From Tretioscincus oriximinensis (taxonomy: Eukaryota > Chordata > Lepidosauria > Squamata > Gymnophthalmidae), in NCBI GenBank assembly GCA_022410635.1, contig JAJVDF010000450.1:311748-375747 (forward strand): a stretch of DNA of 64,000 nt, read 5' to 3'. Position 1 is the stretch's first letter. Each line of letters opens with the position of its first letter. The translations under genes and the position numbers were made by a program. Shown here piece by piece: positions 1 through 11,159 of this stretch. The notes under the pieces are model-generated. The model worked only from the letters and a program-made list of their open reading frames with translations, had not been told where the DNA came from and searched no databases.

Positions 1-541
1 GTAAAACCCCGGTTATCCGAACTAAAGGGGGCGGCCCCATTTCAGATAATCAATTTTTTCGGATAATCCATGACATCGATCGGGTGACAGCAGACAACGG
101 ATTTAAAGCATTAAATAAATTATGAAATTGTTCTTACCTGTAATGCTTTAAATCCGTCGTCTGCTGTCGCCCGATCGATGGAAAAAGGCTTCTCCTTCCA
201 GCGCGGCATGCGGCGCCGGAAGAAGGGCGAAAGCGAAACTGACATCCATCGGGCGACAGCAGACGACGGATTTAAAGCATTACAGGTAAGAACAATTTCA
301 TAATTTATTTAATGCTTTAAATCCGTTGTCTGCTGTTGCCCGATCGATGTCAGTTTCGCTATCGCCCTTCTTCCGGCGCCGCAAGCCGTACCGGAAGGAG
401 AAGCCTTTTTCCACCTACGCAGTAAGGGCACCACACNGCGCCCTTACTACGTAGGTGGAAAAAGGTTGTTATAGATACAGTAACAACTTCGGTTAAGCCG
501 GGTTTCGGTTAAGCGAAGTCCGGATAACCGGGGTTTTACTG
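1..541. mobile_element. pogo/Tigger-like nonautonomous DNA element, left end clipped by window
   Basis: The window opens two bases inside a terminal inverted repeat (gtaaaaccccggttatccg) and the element closes at 541 with the complement (ggataaccggggttttactg), followed by TA. A TA target and a CAGTAAAACCCCGG terminus suit a pogo/Tigger-type element of the Tc1/mariner superfamily; the family assignment is inference. It has no transposase frame. The interior is almost entirely nested palindromes. The full-length relative at 39348-40836 shares both ends and the block ending in ggaagaagcctttttccacc, so the two belong to one family with different cargo. The CpG content (cgatcg, ggcgcc) is well above the flanks, suggesting either youth or a CpG-rich source. 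Confidence 0.75.
74..465. repeat. Nested inverted repeats inside the position-1 element
   Basis: Segment 74-180 is itself a hairpin (catcgatcgggtgacag against the complement ending at 180). As a whole it is repeated in reverse complement at about 244-350. Segment 181-243 is likewise repeated in reverse complement at about 350-415. A third hairpin occupies about 411-465, with arms around aagggc and an unresolved base at 437. The structure is a palindrome of palindromes, with only a few mismatches per arm. Confidence 0.85.
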
Positions 542-544
542 TAA

Positions 545-1530
545 TGTATAATTCCAATAATTTTATAGAACTTGGTCAAGCTTTGATGCCTTGTTTTTTT
601 AAAAAAAAAAATTAATTGAATTTTTATAAAGAGCGTAAAACAAACAAACAAACAAAAACAGTATTACTTCATACAACAAAATTACATCCACATGATTGTC
701 AGTAATAGATAACAAAAATCAGCACCATATAATATATATATGTACATACAATTGTTATTAAACACTAATCCCCATCCTCCCACACCCAGAGANAAAGAAA
801 CTTAATCTAATCAATCTACATCCTGAGAGCTAATTTAATAGCTGCTAAGAATTCGGGGCCACCCCAACAATTAGTTTGAGAGAATGTAATTAATTTGGCC
901 CAGTTCTTCAACCATTTACATTTANTTCTAGTATTAATATCAGATTTCTCCATCAAAAAATTTCATAACAGTTGGTCTGACAGATAGTGACACCAATGAC
1001 CGATCTGCATCTTGGATGCGTCTTTTAACCCAAGGGCTATAACTGCTTGAGTGGCCATGATCATTTGTCCGACTAAATATTTGTCTTTGTTTAAAATTCC
1101 CTGGTGAACTTGAAAAAAGTCCAATTCTTTAGTACGCCTCATGGGCTACCCCACAATATTGTCAATCTTGTACCCTACAGAGTTCCAAAAACAGCTAATT
1201 GATGGACATTCCCATAATAAATGTATATAAATTGTTCTTACACTGCACCCATGCCAGCATAGCGGACTAACATGTGCTAAAAAACATGGACTCCTATACC
1301 ATCTACTGATGATCTTTAATTGGAGCTCCTTAAGCCTAGTGTTTTTTAATTTTTTCAATTTCCTCCCATTTATTTTTCATTTCAGTTTCTGTTATTACTA
1401 AATCTGTTGCCCATAAGTTGATCCACGCTGTTAAGCTGTGAAACAGATAGTNACTTATTGTCTTATATATTATCCCACCCATTCCCTTCATGTCTTGAAT
1501 TCCTTTAATAAAGATATCTTCCAATCTAGT
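545..1530 (-). mobile_element. L1-type LINE, 3' end fragment
   Basis: On the minus strand this is the end of an L1 ORF2 followed by an AT-rich 3' untranslated stretch with A-rich and (caaa)n tracts at 600-660. The 5' part of the element is missing, as usual for L1 insertions truncated during reverse transcription. Frameshifts, stops and unresolved bases at 793, 925 and 1452 show it is dead. It lies immediately beside the end of the position-1 DNA element. The same ORF2 region is present on plus at 45840-46870. Confidence 0.65.
805..1530 (-). pseudogene. L1 ORF2 C-terminal remnant (zinc-knuckle-like region)
   Basis: Two overlapping minus-strand frames (1336-1524 and 1146-1358) and a further stretch to about 805 together read like the last part of an L1 ORF2. 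Visible landmarks are KIISRWYRSP, then SPLCWHGCSVRT, IHLLWECP and FW. These match the RWY..P / C..C / H..W..C pattern at the C terminus of vertebrate L1 ORF2. The plus-strand copy at 46460-46620 has the same order (RWYRTPEQL, then MWLNCQQVRTFW). The second cysteine of the knuckle is displaced, and the frame is broken at least once. Endonuclease and reverse transcriptase domains are absent. No function is expected. Confidence 0.65.
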
Positions 1531-2700
1531 ATTCGGAACAGATATGTCATGAGCGAAATTAAATTCCTGAACTTTATTTCTTACTTCTATCAGGAAATGT
1601 GTTTTTTTTTTGAGACTTACTGGATAATGGCCAATTGGGGGTGAGTCTTAAAATTGACCAATTTGTTGTGGTCAAACATACAAACAAACAGAAAGTTTGA
1701 AAGCCTGACTGTGGTGAAGGGCTTGGTAGGGGTGTGGCTAGCCATGGTGTCCCTGAGGTGAGGGAGGTGTTAGAACCCCACAGCAGCCTATCCCATTTCA
1801 GATGTTTCTGAAGGTGGGGGGGTTGTATAAAGAGCTGGAGGACTTTAGGAGGGGCTNTTGTTTTGTTCTTGCTTTGGGTGAGGAGAATGGGAATCGGCTT
1901 GTGTCTTGTGAAACTGTTGCCTGACAAGTGGAATAGACAAGACAAAGTTTAGGGGACTTCAAGCAAGGGAGAGCTTCAGTCTGGTAAAGAGGAATTGCAG
2001 GAAGTGTACATGTAAGGAGAAATACCAAATATACATAGACAGAAAATAACATCTGATTCACTTTAAAAGCTTCACAACACTCATCATCTTGATATTGCAT
2101 CAAGGCACCCAGCCAGTGGAGGGGGTGAATACAAGGTTAAATATTAACTTGTATGTGTTGAAATCAAGATCAAGAAAGTTAAAAGCCAAAACAAAGTTAA
2201 ACTATTTCCATTTCTTTTATTCTGTTATGTACAACAAANTTGGTTTAAATGTTAATCCTTACTTGTCTCAGTTGTGAAATAGCCCAGAGGGGAAAGCTAA
2301 GGGATAAAGCTTTATACCTATTAACAAAGGTAAACACCTAGTGGTCTTTTGTTCAGAAAACAGACACCAGGACATACTTGGTATGATCAAGTTAATTTTC
2401 TTGATAAGAGCCATGAGTAGGGAAGTTCCAGAAGACAACCCCTAAAGCCAGTTGGGAGGAAGTGAGGCAATGATGGGTGGCATCCTGCCTGGCAGATATC
2501 ATGGGTGTCTTTGGCTTGGTAGTAGGAAGTGGGTGTTCCTCAAATAAGAGAAATTGGTATATGACTCTGGGAGGGAAGTGGGAAGGGGGGAGAAAAGTTT
2601 ATCAGTGATGAGAATACATTCGTAATTTTTTTCCGCAATAAAATTGTGACAATGCAGTGGTGCACGGTAACATGGCAGTAAATCGAAATTAGGGAAAACT
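1531..2700. other. Unassigned sequence
   Basis: There is no convincing coding frame. Open stretches on minus at 1574-2103 lack recognisable motifs and contain an unresolved base at 1857. Some texture (ggttgtataaagagc near 1824, purine-rich runs) could be an old LTR or other retroelement, but I see no paired ends. Confidence 0.4.
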
Positions 2701-2719
2701 GTACCTGTGTTCCGGCGAC

Positions 2720-3007
2720 GTGTCACTTTGCACACAATGCATTGTGAAAGACCTCCCACTGAAGACTATAGGTGAACTGCATGTGCCTCATACTACCATG
2801 GCCAGGCCTGGACTGGAGGTGGATTCTGCCTCAAATGATGAGACACAGCTGCCCCAGCAGACACAACTGCCCCAGCAGCAGGGTGCCTCCCCAGAAGCTG
2901 AACTGCAGGAGCAAGGGCCAGAGGAAAGTCCCAGGGTTAAGGAGTTTCTAGCAGACAGGAAGCAGCAGGTGGAGCTTAGGAGAGAAAGGGCTGAGATGGC
3001 AGACTGA
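2720..3007 (+). other. Short open frame of unknown origin, Gln/Glu-rich
   Basis: This frame of 95 codons ends in a stop at 3005-3007. A more natural start is the ATG at 2799 (context taccatggcc, Kozak-like), giving about 69 residues. The product is polar: a short duplicated LPQQ motif, an acidic Glu-rich middle, then a charged tail (KQQVELRRERAEMAD) that could be helical. I do not recognise the family. It could be the tail of a transposon-encoded protein, or part of an expressed gene, because the following 700 bp look like a 3' untranslated region. No upstream exon or splice acceptor could be assigned. Confidence 0.2.
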
Positions 3008-3700
3008 AGATCCTATTGAAGTCTGAGCTGAGCCAGCTAACATTGCTGGAGACAAATTGTGTGTTTGGTGTGTGCATGTATCCAGCTCTTCTGATAGTTT
3101 ACTCCGCGTGTGTTTATGTGAAACTGTTTAACTCTTCTCTCTTGGAGTGGGCTTCTGTTCAGCACGCAAGAAGTAATTCAGGCAGTCACTAGACTGTGTT
3201 GCTGTCTAGTCTCAGTACAGGCTGAGGAATTAATTACCTTGTTTTCCTCCCTGTCTGGCTGAAGTAGTTAAGCAGCAGATAAGGAAATACAGATGCCTCG
3301 GCCAAGATTTATGGTACATGCAAAGTCACACAACTTTTGCCCCCTTTTTTCCCCTAGGGAGAAAACAGCCTGAATGGGAAAAACACTTTTTTATACTAAT
3401 TCAAACTGTAAACTCAGATCCTGGGTTTACAAAAAACAATTTTTTTAAACTATCTATACTTACCTTTTGCTATTCTCCAGGATGGTTATAGCCCTTTTCT
3501 TGTAAATAAAAAGATCCGTGTTGAATGTCTGTACATAAATTATATGAGTACAAATATATGTAAAGTGTATTGAAAAGGGACATCTGTAAATAATTCCGTC
3601 ATCTCAAATTTTGTCCTGTAAAGTATTGTATACATCTCCTGGAGTGTCTTTTTTCTGGATTCTTGCATTCAATAAAACTTTAATGCTTTTTTTTTTCCTT
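3008..3700 (+). other. 3'UTR-like sequence ending at a polyadenylation signal
   Basis: This T/A-rich, non-repetitive stretch carries TGTAAATA-type motifs (about 3502 and 3586) and ends in AATAAA at 3671 with a run of T starting about 15 bases later. That order (signal, cleavage space, U-rich downstream element) is what a vertebrate mRNA 3' end looks like. It is compatible with a plus-strand gene or retrocopy ending here, but the coding part is not identifiable. Confidence 0.3.
3671..3676 (+). terminator. Candidate polyadenylation signal AATAAA
   Basis: AATAAA lies in the context cattcaataaaactttaatgc and is followed by a T-rich downstream stretch at about 3687-3698. AATAAA is frequent by chance in AT-rich DNA; only the downstream element and the UTR-like sequence before it make it notable. 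Confidence 0.3.
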
Positions 3701-5375
3701 CAAGAAGTAAAAGAAAAAAGGATGTGGATATTCCAGCCCCTGGAGCCTTCACACTGTCCAATCTTGAATCTTGCATTCAAGCAGGCCCTGCTGAATTGAG
3801 CCACAATTTACTGGGATCCTGTATCACCCAGTGGCCCACTAATGGTTTCTGGGCCTGTTCTCGGCATCTGAAAATGACCTCTCTATATATTTTAGTATTA
3901 AAACTAGTAGAGGATGACTTCTAAAACCCATGAGTGGGACGGCCTTGTAGTACACACACCTGTTTTCCTAGAGACCACCCCGACACACTGCTGCTGCTTT
4001 TACTGCCTCTGCTTTTGTGGTCGTCAGTGAAGCTGTCTGTCGGGCCAGCTGGGTTACTTCAAACTCTGGTGCTGACTCATGTGTTGTGCCACTGCATGCA
4101 CGACACTGTATCAATGCAGGAAGCAGACTTACTACCCAATAATCTGGCTTCAAGTTGATGGACACTAAGTGTGCTCCATAGAACAACGATCGCCATGATT
4201 TTCAGGACAGGAATTAGTTAAAAGAGGATGAATATAAACAGCAGGAGTCAATCATAGCTTAAGATTATTATTAACATTTGTTTATAAAATGCTAACCATG
4301 TGCTTAGTGCTGTACAAGATATATTGTCTTTGTATAGTGAACATATTTTTTAAATAGAATGTTTATGCAAAACAAAGTTTTCTGTTCTATTTATTTTTCA
4401 AGGTGCTTTTTAATTATTGGCTGTGAAACTGAAGTTTTCAGGCTTCCATGAGTGGGACCTGTACAGCCACTTAGAGATAAAGCTAAACGGAACAGAAGAA
4501 ATGGCAGGAAATCAACAGCCTTCCTTTTCTCAAGAGAAACTAGAAAGTAATAACTGTTTACTTGAATTTCCACCCTCAATTTCATTACATCTGGCAAAGG
4601 CCCTTCAGAACAGAATACCCCAGAGTATTGTGCCTTGGTTTTTAAAGCGAAAAACATAACATTTCTTAACAGCATCATTTTTCCTTCATGTTAAAAGGTT
4701 TAAACAAAGTGTGATGATTGTCAGAGCAAAGTGAAATGTGAACTACTATACTGTATGCTTTTATATACTATATTGTGTTTCCCCTGTAATCATTTATTTT
4801 CTGTTTCAAGTCTTCACTCTGTTCACTGTGATCCTCTTTGGTTGCCTTTGGGTTTCCATGAATTGTTGTTTTAAGAATTAGAAAAGGCCACCCTGGTTTA
4901 TGAAGAATAACCCTTAAGCAAAGGGAAGGGAAAAGGCAGGGTTAAGCCTTTTCATTACAACAATGACACTTTATTTCAAGGTTGTTATGAGCTGACACAA
5001 GGCTTTGCATTTCACTTAGCACCTGCTTGTTTTAACCTGAAGGCTTTCACTTAATAGAACACAGTGTCCAATAGAGATACACTTGCAAAAGTCAATGGCA
5101 ACTATGGAACATGACATGCAAGTGTGGGAATATAATGATAATTGGACATATTCTTTGAATTATGATGTTATGGGTGATCTGAAGATATGATATAATGCTA
5201 TGCACACGAACAGACATGAATAACTGAGAAAGCCCTTAAATACTGACAACTATACATGCATTTATTCTTGATGTCAGAAACAGGAACCTAATTGTTAGAA
5301 TCAGATAATCAAGACATTGATGGTCAAAGTATCAGTAGAATGCTAGAGCATCTCCCAGCTTTTCACTTGCAAAGG
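3701..5375. other. Unassigned sequence, partly UTR-like
   Basis: There are no supported genes. Short frames at 3724-3924, 3934-4158 and 4417-4659 lack motifs. The element ccatgagtgggac occurs at about 3929 and again at about 4447, which may be chance. From about 4700 the sequence is plain AT-rich DNA. Confidence 0.4.
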
Positions 5376-5559
5376 AATGTGAATTTATTTATTTATTTGC
5401 TATCCTACACCAAAATTTCCAAGTAACAACGATTAGATAAATCAGTACAATTTTGGAAAAATATAATGAGATTAGTTAAGAAAGCCCCATGTAGACTTTT
5501 CTTATCTTTTATTTTTACTCAATGTAAAAAGGTGGACAAATATGACAGAAGTAGAAAGA

Positions 5560-5865
5560 AGAAGAAAGAAGAAGAAGAAAAGTGGATTCTTATACCCTGC
5601 TTTTCTTACCTTACAAAGCGACTCAAAGCAGCTTACAAGGGTATTTTGCCCAAAGGCTCACATTCTATCTTCCCCACCAGGCTGTGNTGGTTCCCATGTA
5701 TCTACTTGCAGTCAGTTACAACTTCTTGCTTTCGAATAGCTGGGTTGGCTAGAGCTACAGGCTAGTGGAAGGTGCTCAATCCTCCCCACTTCCAACACAG
5801 ACTTTGAAACTCGATCTCCCAGATGAGAGATGGTTTCCTAAGCGACTGAGCCATCCGTTTACTAT
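5560..5865 (-). mobile_element. tRNA-derived SINE, minus orientation
   Basis: On the minus strand the element starts near 5865 with an A-box-like TGGCTCAGTCGC and a B-box-like GAGTTTCAAA. It ends near 5560 with gtataagaatccactttt followed by a (CTT)n tail. That ending resembles the 3' end of Sauria SINEs, whose tail is shared with Bov-B LINEs. The same body (gactcaaagc.gcttat... to cattctatcttcccc) recurs in the other orientation at 8519-8640. One unresolved base lies at 5688. Confidence 0.6.
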
Positions 5866-5879
5866 CTTGTCATATTTAA

Positions 5880-6117
5880 GGAGGATCTACCTATTTATTT
5901 ATTTATACTTATATCCTGCACTATACCCAAAGGTCTCAGGGCAGCCCACCATAGGCTTTTGTTGCTTTCTTCACAACAGAACCCTGTGAAGTAGGTGGGG
6001 CTGAGGGTGTTCTAAAGAACTGGCCCAGGGTCACCCAGCTGGCATTCATGGAGGAGTGGGGAATCAATCCAGGAGACTTACCAGCTGCACTCTAACCACT
6101 ACATCCAACTGGCTCCA
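5880..6117 (-). mobile_element. Sauria-type tRNA-derived SINE, minus orientation
   Basis: On the minus strand the A-box-like TGGATGTAGTGG is at 6096-6107 and the degraded B-box ggattgattcc at 6060-6070. The body matches the copies at 17318-17545 and 53400-53618 (gccagctgggtgac, ctgggccag, cccacctacttcacag, gccctgagacc). The 3' end is a (TAAA)n-type tail at 5890-5905. It lies almost directly beside the preceding SINE. Confidence 0.75.
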
Positions 6118-7099
6118 ATTTCTGTGCAGTTTATAAATCTCAGGAATTGAAGCTGAAATTTGATTTCCACATTTGTTTAATGTACCTTGATATGGGCACA
6201 ATTGAGCATATATTTAATCCGTATTCTCAGTAGAGTCCACCTCATGAAATGGTTTCTGAAGTTCCTGTTATGGTTTGCTTTATCATACCATAAAATGATG
6301 ATGCTCCCCATGAATTTCACATCCTCTTATTCTAACATTTATTTCTCCACATTCTTTAACCCAAAGCCATTCTTTAAACAGAACCAAACAAGAAACTGTA
6401 AAGTACAATTTTGCATTAGATAGGACAGGCTATCGTGTACGTCTCAAGCCTTTTTAATACAAAACTGGAATTGATAAATAGTTCACTTTAAGCCTACATT
6501 TGTGTTACTGTTTCATTATTTGCAACATAGTAAAATACTGTATTTTCCAATACATTTTTGGCAACAAATTACTTTTTTTCAGAACTACTGTACTGCAGGA
6601 ATAGATATAAAAGAGTCATCCATTGCTGTTGCTTCATTCATTTGCTTCCAATTTATAACCAAATGTTGTACTCTAATTATAAATGCAGAGGAAAACTGTT
6701 GTAAAAACATCCTCTTTTTTCCCTTTTGAATGTGAGATTTTTCAGAGCTTTCTTGTTAATCTTTTGTGGCATGTGGGGATGAATGATAATAAACTTTTTT
6801 TTAATGCCAAAATATGCTGAGACACAGCCGAAGGGAAAACATATGGATATGTTGATAAAACATATGGCCATCCATATCTAAAAAACAAACAAAGAAATTA
6901 ATTTATATTTAGACCCTGAAGTGTAACATATGCAAAAAAAACCCCCAACAAACCCCCATTGAAGTGTTGCAACTGTATAGAAAAATGCAAATTGAAGGAA
7001 AAATGCAAGTAAAAAATAATTTAGTCACTGTTGTGCTTTTTAAAAATTCAAATAGTTGTTCAGTAATTAAGGTGATCTGACCTTTGGTTAAAGCTGTCC
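6118..7099. other. Unassigned AT-rich sequence
   Basis: No gene or recognisable repeat. Open frames at 6187-6423 and 6502-6729 have no motifs or supporting composition. Confidence 0.4.
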
Positions 7100-7222
7100 C
7101 TTCTCCACTTTTAGGTCCTGCTTTAATTTGTTAGTTTTGTGCACATGCTTTTATTGTTAACTACTTTGAGTGTATAGGGCGAAATATAAGTGTCAATAAA
7201 CAAACAAACAAACAAATAATTT
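7100..7222 (+). mobile_element. SINE/LINE 3' end with (CAAA)n tail
   Basis: The sequence ttattgttaactactttgag followed by tatagggcgaaatataagtg and a (caaa)n run is the common reptilian retroposon 3' end (stem-like agggcg..atat, then a simple A-rich tail). A closely similar end occurs at 55590-55672. The 5' part is not recognisable. Confidence 0.5.
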
Positions 7223-8515
7223 CAGTTTTATATAGTAGTCTAGCTTACAGACTCATTCTAAATATTTACTAATTTGATTAAGCAGAAATTATAATTTTTC
7301 TCACATACCTTTTATTTTCTAAAATAAATTACCAAGTATGAAGTTGCTTTTAGTGAACTTGCCTTGAAAGCAATAGTGGTTGTGCTTACTTGTTCTCAAA
7401 TTTATGTAATAATTCTTGGCTTTAATGGTTTCCATATATTACTGAGACACGTTTGACTATGTGGATGGCTAAATAGGCATCTTTATGCACTTTTTATATG
7501 CACCTCTCCCAGCCTCCTCAGTACTGAAGAGTGTTTTTTAAATTATATGCAAACCATTAGCATTTAAAAACAAAGCATGTATGGTTCAAAAATGCCAAAT
7601 ACCTGATCACCTCCATTGTGCCTTAACTACTGGCTACTTTAACAGTGGCAAGTTGATCTGAAGACATATTGAGAATGGACCATATAAGAGTTTGGATCCT
7701 TGTGGCTCATGTACTTGTCTGGGCTGAGATTGGCTGAGTTTTCATGACTCTGTCACCAATATGATTTCTTAAGATAAATAGAATCGTTTACTAACTGATA
7801 TCCCTAATTGGTGCTTTAAAAAGTTTGCTTGACTGCAAAATCTGGGAAGTTATATAAGGATACAAAAGGAGCAGCATATTAAGAAAGAGTATAAGAGAAA
7901 GAGTATTGCAGGCTTGATCTTTGATATTAAACAATGTATGGGATATTAAACAATGTATCACTTTATAAAACAATGGATTAGGCATTATTGTAAATATATC
8001 AAGTCTGAGAGAAACCAAGATTTGCTAAGGAGAGCGAACCTCACTGTCTGGAATTTGATTCTGTTTTTTCTATTATAATATTGTATTATGTGATACAATC
8101 ATATTGATATTCTTTCATTGTTGTATAAAAACAATAAAAGATGAACAGAATTCTAAAGAACTTTGCTCGATAATAGATTTAATCCATAGATTCTCTACTA
8201 ATAGAATAAACCCAGTGGAAACAGTTGAAAATGCTTTAAAAGTTCAAATGCTGTTGTTTTTTAACTTTAAGCTGTGCCACCCTTTGAACAACTTTGTGCA
8301 TATGCAGAAATCCTCCCCCCTTACTTTTATAAAATGTATGAATATATTTACTTAGCTTAAATAGTTTTGCATATTGAGTACAATGTATATCATATGTCAT
8401 GGTTGTACTGAGGTTAAGAAATGTGGTTTCAGTTGAGAGGCCCATTGTCAAAGCCCCGTGTCATCCGTAAAGATGGCTGAATTGGCCTTAGCTGTTCGAA
8501 GGCAAGTAATTAATT
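7223..8515. other. Unassigned AT-rich sequence
   Basis: No supported gene. A local direct duplication of the motif gatattaaacaatgtat occurs near 7921-7960. Short frames show no motifs. Confidence 0.4.
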
Positions 8516-8645
8516 GGGGAAGATAGAATGTAAAACTTTGGACAAAAATAGCTTATAAGCCGCTTTGAGTCCCAGTAGTAGGTCTTCTTTTTCCTCCTCC
8601 TCCTCCTCCTCCTCCTCTTCCTCCTCTTCTACTTCTCCTCCTGTT
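8516..8645 (+). mobile_element. 3' part of a tRNA-derived SINE with an expanded (CCT)n tail
   Basis: The segment gaagatagaatg...aagccgctttgagtc is the reverse of the SINE body seen at 5622-5680, so this copy runs plus and ends in a triplet tail. The tail has expanded to about 45 bp of CCT/CTT units at 8591-8640. The long Ser-rich (plus) and Glu-rich (minus) frames here are translations of this tail. Confidence 0.5.
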
Positions 8646-8739
8646 TCCATAAGAACGTTACATCTTACAGTTTTGAGATACAACTCCATCATTTCAATCG
8701 AGTCTGATAGTATGATGAATACAGCTCTTTCAAAGGCTA

Positions 8740-8860
8740 GCATGATTATCGTAACAGAGAGCAATCTAGCTGCTGCATTTTGCACCAACCGAATCACCTT
8801 CAAGGGAAACCCTACTTAGAGAACATTACAATAGTCCAATCTGGAAATTATAGATTTCCA
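8740..8860. mobile_element. Old LINE-like interspersed fragment
   Basis: The sequence gcagctgcattttgcacc-like (about 8767) through agtccaatctggaaattata is a recurring reptilian repeat block. Read on minus it gives IRLVQNAAARLL, which resembles a conserved patch of L2/CR1-group ORF2. It is highly decayed and the orientation is uncertain. Confidence 0.4.
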
Positions 8861-8999
8861 TAGTTTATTTAACCAAATAGTCTTAACTCTGTGATGGATG
8901 ATGTCCCTGCTATGACTAGTATTTAAACTCTAAGATGGAATGAGAAAATATTTAAAAAGAAAAGCGTAGTTTCAGGGGAGACAACCCATTTCAGTAGGG

Positions 9000-9400
9000 G
9001 AATATATTTATTTAAATTCTGCTCTATACACAAAGCTCTTAGGGTGGAGCACAATAAAAAATAATAAAACAGTTAAAGTAAAACAGTTAAAAACAGTAAC
9101 AGTGCCTTGAGGGAGAGGGGACTTTTGGCTCAGCCAAAGGAGAGGGTGAACAGNTGTGAACATGTACAGTGTAGGTGCCTGATGCACTCAGAGGGGGAGA
9201 CTATTCCAAACCTGGGGGCTATTACAGAGAAAGCTCTACCCTTTTGATGAATGAAGGAAGTGGGACTATAAGGAGAGACTCATTGGAAGATCTTGAAGTA
9301 CAGACAGGTACGCGTGGGAGGAGATGTTCCTTCAAATATTTTGGTTCCACATGTTGGGCTGATGGGCAAATTACGGCTTTGGACTAAATATATAAATTGA
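9000..9400. mobile_element. Old interspersed repeat, probably LINE-derived
   Basis: The block starts with tatttatttaaattctgctc and gctcttagggtggagcac, the usual reversed retroposon 3' end, and runs through phrases such as gagactattccaaacctggg and acagagaaagctctacc that I take to be repeat consensus. The frame at 9175-9387 is a by-product. No internal domain is visible. Confidence 0.4.
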
Positions 9401-10504
9401 ATGCTCTGAGACAGAAATGCATTGGTGACCACTTAAGAGCTATAAATAAACTTCGTGGTTTTGTTCAAGCATGGTCCCTGTTTAGTTTGCTTTTGATAAA
9501 CATCACAAATACCTAATGTAGTTGGTGGATTTTTCTTCTTTCTTTCAAAAAAAGGAAATGTAAACACGGCTTATAAATCTGACTTGATTAATATTAATCA
9601 CAAATTTTGATCAATTTACTGGCTCTTATAAGCTTTAGTCTCATAGTTTAACTTAGAAATGTCATCATTCAGATTGACATTTTTTAGCTTTGGAACATAT
9701 ATATGCTATAATTTACAACAGTACACGTACAAAGTTTTAAAACATTTATAAAGTTCAAAACGAAATACAACCTATAACTTTCTATGAGGAAGATGAATTT
9801 GATCAATTTTTTCAGTGCTTCCATTTTGCTTGTAAGGAAGGTTTCTAAATGATGTTGTCAAACATCGTTTATTAGGGAAGCAGCTTACCGTGCAAAAGTG
9901 TGAAAAACTGTTAGTGTGAAACAAATAAGCAAATGACACTTTGCCCCAGCCCGTGACTGAAAAGCAATTGGGCTATGTAAAGTTCATGTCACAATTTGTT
10001 TTGGCATTTGTTGGCTATAATTAAACTAATCTACAGAAATTGTGCTTTTCCCTCCCTCCATTTCCTTCTGAATTGGAAACCAAATATAAAACTGAGATCT
10101 ATTTCTAACTCAATGTAATAAAATTAGGTCTTTACTGAGCAAAGCCTCATTCTGTGACATATCTCAGAATAGGAACCTTCCATTCACTTCTAACACAGAC
10201 TTTGACAGGTTTTGGAGTAAGAGCCTTTAAGAAAAAGACATATTGTTTCTTAAGTATCTCTACTTTTCAAATAAATATTTTAAATTATAGAGGAACAGAC
10301 TGTTCCACTAAGTATGTATAAACATTATTAGATTTTATTTGTCATCACCATTTTTTTTCTTGACAAAAGAAGCAGAAGTTTATATTGTCTCCATGACATA
10401 ATTTATCTTTGAATGCCAGCTTCCAAATGTTCATGAAACAAAATGAATACAACTTTTTCTGTACTTGGCAAAGTTTTCTGTAAGACTGGAAAATGTAAAT
10501 TCAT
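9401..10504. other. Unassigned AT-rich sequence
   Basis: I see no gene, repeat end or structured element here. Confidence 0.4.
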
Positions 10505-10600
10505 AAATTTTTACACATAGATAAATAAGAATTTATATCTTGCCCTTCCCAAAGGTCCCTAACATTAAAAAGATAATATATCATAAAGATCCAAAACATA
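10505..10600 (-). mobile_element. Decayed retroposon 3' end
   Basis: The string agaatttatatcttgccctt followed by cccaaaggtccctaa resembles a reversed SINE/LINE tail. It is short and degraded. The frame at 10501-10698 has no other support. Confidence 0.3.
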
Positions 10601-11159
10601 TGACAAGGGCCACAGAAATAGCGATTTTTTGGGGGGCGGAAATCTGTGCTTGGCCCAACTGTCAGGTTGTGTTGTAAAAATAATGGGTGCAAGCCCAATT
10701 AATCTACATGTACACTTTATCACTGTCAACTTCTCCACAGCCCTGTCCCATCCTATGTGTATGCAAACGAACCAGTTTCTTGTAAAACTGGAAGTATAGA
10801 CCGTTTTTGAGCTAGGCTTTACTCAAGAAGGTGTCATAGAGTGGATCTGTATCATGGCAGGCCCCTTAGTCTGCCCTCAAATGGCAGCTGAGATATATCC
10901 AGGAGTAAGTGTGAGTACAGAATAGGTCACATTGTGAAATTAAGATTTTAACTCATAATATGATTTGTTTACTTTTTGCTCTTCAAAATGAATATTTTTG
11001 GGGGAAATACTTATTTGGAAGTCAAGTGAAAAATTCAGCCGATATATTTTACTGAAAATAATCTGTGTACAGTATTCCTCACTAGGACGGATTGTTTATG
11101 TAGTATGTTTTGTGCACAGACAAGAATCTTCAGAATAGCACTGTCAAAATATTATCATC
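10601..11159. other. Unassigned AT-rich sequence
   Basis: Nothing recognisable. Confidence 0.4.

Noticed and set aside
1798..2103. Minus-strand 101-codon frame as a membrane protein
   Set aside because: One hydrophobic stretch only, an unresolved base in the frame, no start context or homology I can recognise.
3929..4460. Repeated ccatgagtgggac as a long direct repeat
   Set aside because: Only about 13 bases are shared; flanks do not align by eye.
8510..8819. Ser-rich and Glu-rich frames
   Set aside because: Translation of the (CCT)n tail of a SINE.
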